Shown here: one piece after another, positions 1 to 9,905 of the stretch
Layout: the number at the start of each line of letters is the position of its first letter
How positions within the stretch are numbered: the stretch's first letter is position 1
Origin: Norana najaformis
Lineage: Eukaryota; Annelida; Clitellata; Crassiclitellata; Hormogastridae
DNA: 64,000 nt
Reading direction: 5' to 3'
NCBI GenBank assembly: GCA_964023275.1
Contig: OZ029916.1
Span: 41,569,896 to 41,633,895 of the forward strand
The notes under the pieces: generated by a model
Seen by the model: the letters and a program-made list of their open reading frames with translations, nothing else
Database searches by the model: none
What the model was told of the DNA's origin: nothing
Position numbers and translations under genes: made by a program

Positions 1-120
1 AGTGTACCTCGACTTGTGGTTTGAGGCGTTATATAAGAACCATCGTCAGCATACGTGATATACAGCAGTGCTATTGTAATATAATTACCGCACTCCGTCA
101 GGTAACCATTTTTGGTATAT

Positions 121-441
121 CGTTATTATGATGGAGCGTGTCCACTCTTCCGGAATTCTACCTTCATGCCAGGTTTGATTACAAATACTGTGGGTCTCTG
201 TTGCCAGTAAATCTCCTCCTGCCTCGCTGATCTCCCCAATGATGCCGTCCATGTCAGGTGCTGTGTTTCTTTTCAGTCTTCTTATAGCCGCTTCAACTTC
301 TTCCAGAAGAATGTCATTCCCTTCACCCTCTTGTTTTAGTGGTGATATATCTTCCAGCTCTCAAATCACTGTCATTGTTTCATCACCATGGTATAATTTC
401 CTGCAATATTCTGCCATCGATTCTTTATTTCTTCCTTGCTC
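121..441 (-). pseudogene. Non-LTR retrotransposon reverse transcriptase fragment (decayed)
   Basis: Read on the minus strand, one frame is open for about 107 codons apart from a single TGA. It resembles the start of a LINE reverse transcriptase: a MAEYCRKLYHGDE stretch, a helix EEVEAAIRRLKRNTAPDMDGI (the usual K-N-x-A-P-G-x-D-G motif, here with D for G), then HEGRIPEEWTRSIII. The last matches the classical G-x-I-P-x-x-W motif at the start of the fingers/palm. Both ends are truncated and the active-site YADD region is absent. It is a dead copy. The clade (RTE/CR1/jockey-like) is not resolved. Confidence 0.75.
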
Positions 442-477
442 TGCATAGTGTTGCCCATCTGTCTAGTTCTATATCTG

Positions 478-536
478 TCGATCTATCTATATATATATAT
501 GTGTGTGTGTGTATGTGTGTGTCTGTATCTGCCTGT
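478..536. repeat. TA/TG-rich microsatellite
   Basis: Short run of ATCT, TA and TGTG units. The two overlapping open frames across 239-563 are shadows of the neighbouring minus-strand LINE fragment and this repeat. Confidence 0.7.
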
Positions 537-589
537 CTTTCTCTGTTTAGGAACACTGTCTAACTAGAATTAAAATTTTAAAGGTCCTC

Positions 590-840
590 TCAAGCCGCTC
601 AATCATGGCTATATATCAAGGCTTCTCCGTGCGTGAGGATGCCGGTTCGCATACCGATAGCGGTTTTTTTCAGAGATTTTAATCTCAGGCTAGAATGATC
701 TGTACATAGAAACCTTAACCGGCGTGGCTTCCATTCAAACGGGCAGCGATGATGAAGGACCTCACCCGATAAATTCATTGAAAAATGAACAGGGTCGAGG
801 TCATATTGTCACAAAACAACAACCACATACATTTACAGTT
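590..840 (+). mobile_element. SINE family K, copy 1
   Basis: About 250 bp that align by eye with 31611-31860. Both contain a tRNA-like promoter box (GGATGCCGGTTCGC here, GGATCCCAGGTTCGCC in the other copy), then CAGAGATTT, ATTCAAACGG, CTCACCCGATAAATTCATT and GGGTCGAGG in the same order. The two copies differ by scattered substitutions and indels, so both look old. The tRNA-like head is weak and no target-site duplication was identified. Confidence 0.7.
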
Positions 841-949
841 ATGACTGATCGAAAATAAGATGCGACTTGAGCTATTTGTACAAGTAACAGGTTAAGGTAA
901 ACGCACTTGTTTACAGTCTCTATGGAAACTAATCTAGTCTGATTGAATA

Positions 950-1050
950 ACTTCTATAGCGCCATTAGCACAAATCTTAAGACATCAATGGATGGTTTTC
1001 TTCATGTGAAACTGTTGTCAGAAATCATAATCCGTGGCAAATCCCATTGG
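950..1050 (-). repeat. Family A tail repeat, left arm of an inverted pair
   Basis: Carries CTTCTATAGCGCCATTAGC followed by ATCAATGGATGG and TTCATGTGAAACTGTTGTCAG. It is the reverse complement of 1362-1466 over about 100 bp. Other family A copies lie near 5780-5880, 6938-7020, 35650-35720, 36485-36600, 41800-41890 and 61700-61795. In its own orientation the family ends in a CTATAGAAGTC box and an AGATT pentamer tail. Confidence 0.75.
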
Positions 1051-1361
1051 TAAGAGAAACCAGAAGTCAGGCTCTGGTGGAAAAGCAAGTCGAAACAGAC
1101 AACTCTTTAAGTTTGGACCTAAGTGACATGAAAGAATTCGAAACAGTTGAGTTTTAGGCTGAAACAAAAGAAGTCGAAACAGATGAGTCGTGAGTTGAAA
1201 CAGCAGAAATCGGAGCAGATGAGTCTTGAGTTGAAGTAAAAGAAGTCGGAACAGATGAGTATTTAAGTCGGAACTGATGAGTCACGAGTTGAAACAAAAG
1301 AAGTCGAAACAGACGAATCTTAAGTTTGGACCTAAGTGACAATAAAGAACTGGCAGAACGC
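1051..1361. repeat. Degenerate GAAGTCGAAACAGATGAGT minisatellite
   Basis: Imperfect units of about 30-35 bp built on GAAGTCGAAACAGATGAGTC and AGTTGAAACAAAAG. A second motif, AAGTTTGGACCTAAGTGACA, sits near both ends (about 1109 and 1323). The array fills the loop between the two inverted family A copies. Confidence 0.7.
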
Positions 1362-1466
1362 TTACCAATCGGATTTGCCACGGATTACGATTTCTGACAA
1401 CAGTTTCACATGAAGAAAACCATCTATTGATGTCTTACGATTTGTGCTAATGGCGCTATAGAAGTT
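1362..1466 (+). repeat. Family A tail repeat, right arm of an inverted pair
   Basis: Reverse complement of 950-1050 with few mismatches. Its GCGCTATAGAAGTTAT end abuts the first codon of the LINE fragment that follows, so one element inserted into, or recombined with, the other. Confidence 0.75.
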
Positions 1467-1927
1467 ATGCAGAAGCACGGACACTGACAAAAGAGGAGGA
1501 GAAGCTGCTGGAAAAAACAGAAATGAGAATGCTGCGATGGATACTTGGAATCTCACTGAAAGACAGGAAAAGAAATGAGTATATCAGACAGAAATTGGGA
1601 GTGGCATGTATATCTGATAAGGTACGAGAAGCCAGGTTGAGATGGTACGGTCCTGTGATGAGGAGAGAAGAGGAAAACCGCATTAAAAGAATTTTGGCAG
1701 CAGAGGTTTACGGACGCCCCAGTCGTGGACGACAAAAGAAGAGATGGGGAGACATGATTCAGCAAGACCTAAAGCTCCTCAGATTGAAGAAAGAAGATAC
1801 CGAAGAAAGAAACAAATGGAAAAGAAAGATTCGTGTGGCTGACCCCTCTCCTGGAGGGATTAATTACGACAAGAAGGAAGAAGAAGAAGAACGCTTAGAA
1901 CACATCAAAAGCTTCGTCTCGAAGTAG
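1466..1927 (+). pseudogene. Non-LTR retrotransposon C-terminal fragment
   Basis: Open frame of 153 codons, extended upstream of the first ATG (1523) because the family reads through: YAEARTLTKEEEKLLEKTE, then MRMLRWILGISLKDRKRNEY, then KVREARLRWYGPVMRRE and GRPSRGRQKKRWGDMIQ. This is the conserved tail that follows the RT domain in many animal LINEs (consensus R-M-L-R-W-x-x-G, R-L-R-W-x-G-H-V-x-R, R-G-R-x-x-x-x-W-x-D). The expected W of the E-A-W motif is R, and H of G-H-V is P. The RT core is absent, so this is a 5'-truncated copy, not a host gene. Confidence 0.85.
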
Positions 1928-2795
1928 AAGGACCATTCGGCTGAGGCGCAAACACGACCACAACAATCCAACAACAGGAAACCTTTTATAACCTTCAAAC
2001 TTCGTGTTGGCACTCCTATGGCCGGTCTCGAAGGGATGACGGATTTCCTAGAATTCCATGGACGATAATCCGCGAGCCCTCCTCTGACAGGTTCTCAAAG
2101 GCGCCATATAAATTAGCAGATACTTAGCCAGATGCAATCGTGCTCGAAGTTTATTCACTCCACTGTGCTTGCCACCATCGTATATACAGCGCCAAGCTGT
2201 AACCTATAAAAGTAATGGTGCCTCTCTCTTTCTTCCCCTCTAGTCATCTTTTTTCTTTTATGTCTGTCTTTCTATCATTCTCTATACCCCTATTCATTTA
2301 ACGGGAAAATAAGTGTAAGGGAGAAGGAGCAGGAAGAGAATGCCAATCGGGCTGGTAAACCACGACTTCTTGGATGTTAGTGTTTAGAGGGGAAGAGCAA
2401 GAGTCAACGATCCCGTAAAAAGGCACTAAATACTTCGGCGTCGCATGTGACCCTTCAGAGTGAACTTATGGGTCTGCCCGTGCCCTGCGTTTCTTCCCTC
2501 TCGCTCTTAAAACCGATGCTGTCTGGGATTTCACATAGAGAAACGTCTCATACACATTAAATGGCCTTTGATTTCCATTACATTTGAGATCCTGCTGCCA
2601 GTTAACCCCAACACTTATCAGGCTGTTTTTAAGAGAAAGTCACTACCAATCTTGGAAAGTGCAAACGTTTATGAAAAATTCATGGAAATGAAAAATATCC
2701 CCAAAAGAAGCAACTATGCTGATGAGTGAAAAATTGATGATGTCTACAAAGAGTTCGTCGAAAACTTTTTAGTGCTCAGCTATATACGCGCTTGT
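1928..2795. other. No gene recognised
   Basis: Mixed-composition sequence with no long open frame and no splice-site pair framing a plausible exon. A short GCGCCATATAAAT tail box at 2102-2114 suggests the remnant of a LINE/SINE end. Confidence 0.5.
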
Positions 2796-3265
2796 AACTT
2801 CCACATCAACTTCCATATCAACTTCCATATCAACTTTCATATCAACTTCCATATCAACTTTCATATCAACTTCCATATCAACTTTCATATCAACTTCCAT
2901 ATCAACTTTCATATCAACTTTCATATCAACTTCCATATCAACTTCCATATCAACTTTCATATCAACTTCCACATCAACTTCCATATCAACTTCCATATCG
3001 ACTTTCATATCAACTTCCATATCAACTTTCATATCAACTTCCATATCAACTTTCATATCAACTTCCATATCAACTTTCATATCAACTTCCATATCAACTT
3101 TCATATCAACTTCCATATCAACTTCCATATCAACTTTCATATCAACTTCCACATCAACTTCCATATCAACTTCCATATCGACTTTCATATCAACTTCCAT
3201 ATCAACTTCCATATCGACTTCCATATCAACTTTCATATCAACTTCCACATCAACTTCCATATCAA
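2796..3265. repeat. 12-bp minisatellite with higher-order structure
   Basis: About 39 tandem copies of AACTTCCATATC and variants (TTTCATATC, TTCCACATC, and CGAC for CAAC). The unit is a multiple of three and stop-free on both strands, so it gives a (N-F-H-I)n frame on plus and a (V-D-M-E/K)n frame on minus. Neither is evidence of a protein. The variant order repeats: a CCATATCGACTTTC variant at about 2995-3008 recurs at 3175-3188, indicating a higher-order unit of 180 bp (15 x 12). Confidence 0.95.
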
Positions 3266-3465
3266 GGTCTTGGGATTGTTGTAACCATCTTGGAATCTGC
3301 TTGTCGGAAACCTATCGCCGTAGTGATTTTGACAAGCAATGCAGTGCCGAATTGGAAGGAATTTAGTTGTAAACAATTGCAGTCGTGGGAAGGTATAGCG
3401 TAGACTTCTAAATGGTTCGGTTCAAGACCCACCTCGATTATTTTGATGCCATGGGTTAAGCTTTA

Positions 3466-3572
3466 AACTAATCTAATCCAATCCAATCCAATCTAATCCT
3501 ATCTAATCTAATCCAATCTAGTCCAATCCAGTCCAATCCAATCTATTCCTATCTAATCTAATCTAATCTGGA
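3466..3572. repeat. AATCC/AATCT pentamer microsatellite
   Basis: About 20 tandem pentamers alternating AATCC and AATCT. Its complement AGATT/GGATT is the tail of family A elements, so it is probably an expanded retroelement tail. Confidence 0.85.
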
Positions 3573-3583
3573 AACTCCTAAAA

Positions 3584-3640
3584 TCACCTACGATTCCTCG
3601 CTCAGCCGACGGACATATGGCATGTTAACAAACGCATTAT
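3584..3640 (+). mobile_element. SINE family D 3' fragment
   Basis: Contains ACGATTCCTCGCTCAGCCGA, then GGACATATGGCATGTTAACA and a CTTA-like end. It is the 3' body of the SINE at 3690-3935 in opposite orientation, so the two form an inverted pair around 3641-3689. Confidence 0.65.
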
Positions 3641-3689
3641 TTACTTAAAATGCCGTTATTTTATTACATGAGTGAGCGAGTGAGTGATT

Positions 3690-3935
3690 GATAAAATAAG
3701 TAAGTAACTCATTCGTTAACACGCAATATGTCCGTTGGCTGAACAACGAGTCGTAGGCGCAATGTGTTATTGCGTTTACGGAGGCACTCATTCTGAAGCT
3801 AATGGCCTCCGAGGTGTCGCAATGTTCGCCAATGCAATCTAGGTCGTTTTCATATGACGGGTCCGGGATTCGAACCTGAGTTGCAGAGGTGATCAGCCTA
3901 CCATGCAACCTCTTTGCCATTAGGCACCGATTAAA
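3690..3935 (-). mobile_element. SINE family D with tRNA-like head
   Basis: On the minus strand the element starts with a tRNA-like promoter: an A-box-like TGGCAAAGAGGTTGCATGG and a good B box GGTTCGAATCCC. A body follows that ends CAGCCAACGGACATATTGCG, GTGTTAACGA and a CTTA tetranucleotide tail. Further 3' fragments occur at 16783-16850, 30870-30945, 31298-31375 and 57903-57975. The head is too diverged to be a functional tRNA gene. Confidence 0.75.
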
Positions 3936-4209
3936 GCAAAACCGTATTGCAAACAAGCGTTTTACCTTTTACATTACCTTAAGCTTTACAGGGCAACCGG
4001 TTGAGCAAATTCTTACCTTGCTTGGAGGAGAAGCGACGACGGTTTGAGACTCGTTCTGCGAAGAGACGAACAGTTGGATGTAACTGTGGTTCCATAATCC
4101 CGTTCTGGTCCACTGATCGCTCGTTTCGGTCCACTGATCTCCCGTTTCGGTCCACTGATCAATAGACGCTAACGTTGTCTGTGGGTATCTTCGGGACTCC
4201 AACATGGCA

Positions 4210-4560
4210 GCGTTTTAATCCTGGTATGACTTCACAGCGAATGTCAATAATCTAGCCTGACGACGTTCAATTATCAAAACCAGCTTTATGTTACAGCCCA
4301 ACGTCGGTTCCTGTCGAGTTCCAAAAGCCAGTCTAACCAAAAGCCAGTCTAACCAAAAGCCAGTCTAACCAAAAGCCAGTCTAACCAAAAGCCAGTCTAA
4401 CCGGTCTAACTTCACAGCAGAAATCAATTTCAGTCTTACTTCACAGGCGAAATTTCAAAACCAGTCTAACTTCACATCCAAGTGTCGATTCTAGTCTATC
4501 TTCACCAGCTGTGTCAATTTCAGTCTGTCTTGTCAGCCGTTGTAATCCAACCTCTCATCC
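4210..4560. repeat. Degenerate CAGTCTAACTTCACA minisatellite with a 16-bp array
   Basis: Five exact head-to-tail copies of a 16-bp unit CCAAAAGCCAGTCTAA at 4320-4400. They sit inside a looser array of 35-40-bp units, each containing CAGTCT and CTTCACA, running to about 4520. No coding signal. Confidence 0.8.
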
Positions 4561-4953
4561 GATGACATCGCAATGGTTCAGTGCAGCTACCATTGGCGGA
4601 CAAAATGCTCTGCAGAAAACGACTTGTGAACACAGCGATGCTGGTAGCCAGCTGCTGCAGCCCTATGACTTAGCCAGTGGATGCCAACCAAGCGGGACCA
4701 GTGGACAATGTAGGGATCACTTTACCTAAGCAGTCGGATTTTAACTCATGCGCTTCATAAGATGCTTCGTGGAGTGTTGCCGACCGACTGCAGAGGGAAA
4801 ATAACCCATCAGTTCTACTTATCCGGTTGAAAGCATCATCAACATTGAACTACCTTCGCCACGAGAACAATTCTCTTGTCACACATACACGCACGCAGAC
4901 ACACACACATACAAGCAGCCTAACAAATACGGAAGCAGAAGTGAGAAAGTCAG

Positions 4954-5062
4954 GTAATTCAAGGTGTGGTAAGGTAAGGTAAGGTCTTTTTCTTCTTCTT
5001 CTTTCTTCTTCTTCTTCTTCTTCTCCTCCTCTTCCTCCTCCTCCTTCTTCTTCTTCAGTGTT
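4954..5062. repeat. GGTAA and CTT/CTC simple repeats
   Basis: Short GGTAA run (about 4970-4987) followed by a polypyrimidine CTT/CTC tract. The predicted Lys/Glu-rich minus-strand peptide is an artefact of the tract. Confidence 0.85.
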
Positions 5063-5404
5063 CGTTCTGCCCTCAGGCAGGTCCAGAAATCCAACGATGC
5101 CATTTTTCGAGGATCAGCAAAAGCTTCGCAAATCCTCGCAGTGTGTCCAAATGATCACCATACCACCTAATCGTGGTCCTTCTGTTGAAGCAAAGTGACG
5201 ACCGAGTCCCTGCCGATATATACGAGTGCCCAGGTGAAGAACTAGAAGGACGCACAACGGAGGTCATCGACCTCATGTAAACACCAGGAAGAAGACAACG
5301 GGAGACCATCGAGTTTATTTATCCCAAGAAGGATCAAAACGACAGAAACTAGTGGAAACAATTAACAAAATTAGGTAACGTAAATAAGGGCAGGGACGAT
5401 AAAG

Positions 5405-5690
5405 AACAGAAAAGTAGGTTAAGGTAAGTTAAATTAAGGTAAGTCGCAATAATGTATAGTTATAAGGTAAGGTAATTTAAGGTAAGGTAGTGACACGATA
5501 AAGTAGCATAAGGTAAGACAAGTAAGGTAATGTGTGGTAAATTCAGGTAAGGTAAGTTAAGGTAAAGTAAGGATAAGGTAAGGCACGAGTCAGGTAACGT
5601 AGGTAAGGTAAGCTGAGACACAAATAAGCAAGGTAAGTGAGGTAAGGACAAGGCAAGACACGATAATGTATCTTAAGTTTAGATGAGGTA
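5405..5690. repeat. AAGGT pentamer array (GGTAAG-rich)
   Basis: Long imperfect array of AAGGT pentamers broken by ACA, TTA and CGA variants. Each perfect junction creates a GGTAAG string, the vertebrate-type splice donor consensus, so the plus strand carries many donor-like sites. Confidence 0.85.
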
Positions 5691-5779
5691 AAGAAAGTCC
5701 CATTATAGTTATAATATGGTAAGATATGATATCTTTTGAGGTCTCTTAATGGCTTTGTCTGGTTCTGCTCAAATGATTG

Positions 5780-5880
5780 TGGTTATGGAAAGCAGTCTTT
5801 CCTTAGAAATGACCATCGATTGATGCCTTATGCAGTACGATATTGGCGTTGTAGAAGTTTCCAGACTAGATAAGATTAGT
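5780..5880 (+). repeat. Family A tail repeat
   Basis: ACCATCGATTGATGCCTTATG, then a GGCGTTGTAGAAG box, then AGACTAGATAAGATTAG. Same order as at 6938-7020. Confidence 0.6.
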
Positions 5881-6514
5881 TCCAACTGGGGGTTCTAAAC
5901 ACTCGTCAACTGTCGACCTTGGTTGGGATTTTCTTGATCGGTGCGTACGTGTCTGAACCGTGAAACCGTCTCCATCTGATCATTTCGTATAAAAACGAGC
6001 TTGTCGTTTATTTAGAACGCCAACTTCAGTTAAACAAGCGATAAACCCTTTTGTGAGTTAACAAAAGGTGCTATATAAAAGCCCAGCAGTATACGTTCGT
6101 GTATACTACGATTATCGCTCATTCCTTAAACGTCTGTTTCAAAGCTAGTCCTCCGAGGAGACGTTATTGGGTTGAATAATACGTCGGCCGAGGCGCAAAA
6201 TAAATGACCGCAGCAACCCAACAGAAGGATGACCCCCTCTCTTGGGTCATATTTGCCAGGAAACAAAATTGCGAGTGGCCTGGTTACCGCGGCTTAGCTT
6301 TCACTGGGCGCTGTAGTAATCTCGAGTCAACGATCTCGAGCTTTACGATTCGTATTTAAGCTGTTACATCAGTTTTAGAATCACGGGATTGGCAGAACTG
6401 AAAGTCAAACGCTTTTGCAATCAGCTGAAATATTGTTCGCAAGGACAGGCTTTAATCAGCTTTAAAACACATGTAATTGATCATTTCCGGTCGTCCCAAA
6501 ACTTGTTAGCTAGA

Positions 6515-6865
6515 TGAAAAAACAGACAAAAACAGACACACAAACATAAAGCACACATTTATACATATAAACAAACAGGCAGACAGCCAAACAGATGGAC
6601 AGACATAAAAACAGGCATATATAGGCATACAAAGAGACAGTTTGCTATATCTGTCTGACAAACAGACAGAAACACAGACAGATTTACAAATAGACTTACA
6701 TACATAGAGACCCACAAATAGAGTCAGACATACAAACAGGGTGACAGACAAATATACAAAGAGAAAGTCAGACAGACAGACATACAAACATACACACAGA
6801 GATGCAGATATACAAATGAATGACGGACATACAGACAAATAGGCAGACAGGAGACAAACTTATCC
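6515..6865. repeat. Degenerate ACAGACA/ACATACA low-complexity tract
   Basis: Purine/cytosine-rich run of ACAGACAG and ATACAAAC units on the plus strand. The Cys/Val/Leu-rich minus-strand frames come from this composition. Confidence 0.75.
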
Positions 6866-6937
6866 ATATTAGCACAACTTCTGGTTTCTCTCACCTTTCG
6901 AAATTCAACCTGGCTTATCAAACAGATTATCATTTTT

Positions 6938-7065
6938 TATTACAATTTCACTTGAAGCGATCATCAATTGATGCCTTTGAGATAACAGCTCTACAGAAGT
7001 CGTTAGATTAGATTAGATAGGATAGGAAATGATAGGATAGGATAGGATTGGATTGGATTAGACAA
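6938..7065 (+). repeat. Family A tail with expanded AGATT/GGATA pentamers
   Basis: CACTTGAAGCGATCATCAATTGATGCC and a CTCTACAGAAGTCG box are followed directly by (TTAGA)n, turning into GATAG and GATTG pentamers. It shows the microsatellite growing from a retroelement 3' tail. Confidence 0.75.
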
Positions 7066-7638
7066 AAATATACCGTGACAAGGGTAACAGTGCTACATGT
7101 ACAGTGGAACTATAGAGATGTAAAAGAATTCCAAAATCATCAACTTCCATCCTTTTCTTCTTAACACGTCAGTTCCTTAAACGCCAGAGATGTCCATTTG
7201 CGACCGAAGCGAAGCAGACGACTTCATCGCGCCTCTGAAACATATCCAGGATTCACTAATTTGTATGGAGCCATCCTATATACGTAGTTGCAGCCTCGGT
7301 GACAACGTTGTCTTAAAAATTCCAACGCAACACTTCCTTAGAAAGCCTTTCCCGTAGACCGAGACCAATAGTACTGATTCTGCGTTCAGATAAATCACTG
7401 TTGACGTCTGATAGATTGGGGAAGATGAAGCTGGAGTCAGACAAGGATTACCCAATAGAGGATTTAGGCATCTGTCTAAGGATAAATGGAATGGTGGCAG
7501 ATGGCTTTTTAATTTGGCCTCCAAAAGGTTCAGAATAGCGTGGGAGTGCACGAAAAAGCGTAGACGAATGGGACCACGCCTCAGAATCGTGGATGGTGCC
7601 TGAAAATGAAGTGAGAAGAGAGCTAAGGGGCAAAGGAA

Positions 7639-7710
7639 GAATCAGGATAAGATTCGTGGAAATGTAACGTTTTCAGTATTGATTGAAAGACCAGCGCAGA
7701 AATTGCAACA
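7639..7710 (-). pseudogene. LINE family L C-terminal fragment
   Basis: The reverse complement matches the end of the ORF at 40497-41381: TTTCTGCGCTGGTCTTTCA (QVFHSRLK region), ACTGAAAACGTTACATTTCC, then ATCTTATCCTGATTC. Short truncated copy; the sequence to its left (7071-7638) is not clearly assignable. Confidence 0.6.
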
Positions 7711-8229
7711 GGTGAAGTGCTGGTGAGTTCGTAAGATGGATCAGAACCCCCTTATTGGACTCGCCTAGACCCCTTCCACCGTTGGGGAGCCCCTTTGCGA
7801 TGGGGGATGAAAGGGCTTCACATTACCATATGCCCAGGGTCCCATTAGCTCTTAATTTGAACCTGAATGGAGTCAGTAGACAAATGAACTGTGATCGATC
7901 AACGCATTTTCTGCCGTTTCACGATTTTTCGTCATTAGTCAAATCACTGACCACAAGCGAAAGCGCCATCGGAATTTCGATCATTGCCTCCACTTCCTCT
8001 TCTTTCGACGAGTTTCTTTCGAGTTGACTGATTGCTGAGAATTTTAAGAAGAGAGCGGAACAGAAGGAACGAGACGAAAAGTGATTAAATCTACGATAAG
8101 AACAAGCAGAGGATAGACCGAAAAGAATAAGAACAGACGAGAAGACAAGAGAACAGACGAGAAGGGACGAAAGAGACGAGAAAAGACGACAGAGAAGAAT
8201 CGACGAGAAGAGAGAAAGGGATATGGCGG

Positions 8230-8460
8230 GAAAGAAATGAAAGGGAAATGAAGTGAAGGGAAGGGAAGGGATGGGAAGGGAACGGAACGGAACGGAATGG
8301 AACGGAAGCGAAGGAAAGGGAAAGAGAAGGGAAGGGAAAGGGAAGGGAAAGGGAAGGGAAGGGGAAGGGAAGGGAAGGGAAAGGGAAGGGAAAGGGAAGG
8401 GAAGGGGAAGGGAAGGGGAAGGGAAGGGGAAGGAAAGAGAAGGGAAAGGGAAGGGAAATG
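8230..8460. repeat. GGGAA purine microsatellite
   Basis: Nearly pure plus-strand purine tract of GGGAA and GGGAAA units, preceded by a GGAAC section. The long Gly/Arg/Glu and Pro/Phe/Ser frames are artefacts. Polypurine/polypyrimidine runs like this can form triplex DNA. Confidence 0.9.
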
Positions 8461-8869
8461 AGAGGGATTCGGGCTTAGGATAGCCCTGTGAGAGTGCACT
8501 GGCGCAACCGGCGGTTCTCCCGACCCAACGTTTGTGTGTATTATGTGTGTTTTATGTGTGTTTTAGGGAAGGGAAGGGAAGAGAACTCGAGATTAGCTCA
8601 AAGCCTCACGATTATCCTGCTCTGCCAGGGTGGGGCTTCGAATACCCAATCAGAGAGTTGAGATTGATGACGCTTCAGCGAATTAGGACCAAGTTTAGGC
8701 CAACTAATTCTAGATCAGGGCTACAACGGACTGGAATTGCGACAGAATGATGCAGGCAGCCGCGGGCAGATACTTCAATTGCTGTTGCTGTTACTATTAC
8801 TCCCCCTGCCGCTGGTAAATAAGAAAGTACAAACCTCATGTTCCACGAGAAACGTTGAGGAGGCAATCA

Positions 8870-9095
8870 TTTCCTTTTCAGAGGCCCTTGAGCCGGCAAT
8901 GGACGAATCCCAAGTTCCTGAACACAGGACCAGGGCATCGCTGGGTTTGCCGTTTACTTCCCAGCTTATGCCGGTACCAAATTATACTGCTTGATGACAG
9001 AGGCACGGTGTGCGCAAACAACTTGTCCAAGGCCGTTACACGGGGTCGAACCCTCATCCGCATGATCATTGACCAAACACGTTAGCGATAGACCA
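8870..9095 (-). mobile_element. SINE family F, tRNA-like head at right
   Basis: Minus strand: B-box-like GAGGGTTCGACCCC, then GGACAAGTTG and GCTTATGC-type body blocks, ending near GCCGGCTCAAGGGCC. The same blocks occur at 45180-45420 and 50390-50640 (minus), 61325-61570 (plus) and, in part, at 13060-13140, 13300-13345 and 53775-53900. Confidence 0.65.
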
Positions 9096-9231
9096 CCGTG
9101 TCGCTCTGCTGCTGCTGCTGCTGCTGCTGTTGTTGGTAATTCAGTGCAAATAATGTGGTCTAAGCGGATAAATTCGTCGGAAGATGGCGCTTCTGGTCTG
9201 CAGGACAAATAGGCAAATCTTAATTATAGCG

Positions 9232-9233
<2 letters not shown>

Positions 9234-9326
<93 letters not shown>

Positions 9327-9480
9327 GACAATTTATATAGCGCCGTAGCACAGCCGAGGCCGAAGAAAAGGGCGCTGTACAAGGGTTCAAAAATCAACTG
9401 CAGTCGGTTTCGAATGGCCCTCCATAGAAACAAGAGAAGTCTTGAGATTAATCTCTGCAGAGGCAGCAGGCAACGGCGTG
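9234..9480 (-). mobile_element. Family H retroelement 3' end with AAT tail
   Basis: Minus strand: body with GCGCCCTTTTCTTCGGCCTC, then GGCGCTATATAAATTGTC and a tail of about 30 ATT units (9234-9325 on plus). Near-identical copies lie at 55410-55620 (minus) and 23331-23400 (plus), each fused to the same trinucleotide tail. Probably the 3' end of a LINE or of a SINE that uses it. Confidence 0.75.
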
Positions 9481-9822
9481 AGAAATGAATGGATGGCTAG
9501 AGGTCTCTTTAATTAGCTCTCTGTCTACCTCTGTCTGTATGTCTAGGTCTGTCTCTATATCACTTTCTGTCTCTGTCTGTCTCTTACTCTGTGTACCTAC
9601 CTGTATCTTTCTTTCTATTTTTAACTGTCTCTCTCTTTCCTAAAAATAATCTTAGGTAATATTTCCTGATTCCAATGCGCAATGAGTCCATGAGAAAAAT
9701 TTTTAAAAAAATTTATAGCTCAAACTAATTAGTTTCTTTCTCATATTTGGGTCTCTCAGCCAAACTCCATCCCTTCGTCTCTTCCTCCTGCCTCTCTTTG
9801 TCTCTGCCTAGCTGACTTTCTG

Positions 9823-9905
9823 TGTGTCTGTGTGTGTGTCTGTGTGTGTCTGTGTGTGTGTCTGTGTGTGTGTCTGTGTGTGTGTCTGTGTGTGTGTCTG
9901 TCTGT
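9823..9905. repeat. GTGTGTCT microsatellite
   Basis: (TG)n with CT interruptions at regular spacing. Confidence 0.85.

Noticed and set aside
2769-3284. Two long opposing frames of 163 and 170 codons
   Set aside because: Both are the 12-bp minisatellite read as protein; the unit length is a multiple of three and contains no stop on either strand.
3850-3935. tRNA gene on the minus strand
   Set aside because: A and B boxes are present but no acceptor stem or anticodon arm can be paired; it is the head of a SINE. The same applies to 15395-15475, 29096-29170 and 59030-59135.
5073-5309. 78-codon minus frame
   Set aside because: No family recognised; flanked by microsatellites, and the frame begins without exon signals.
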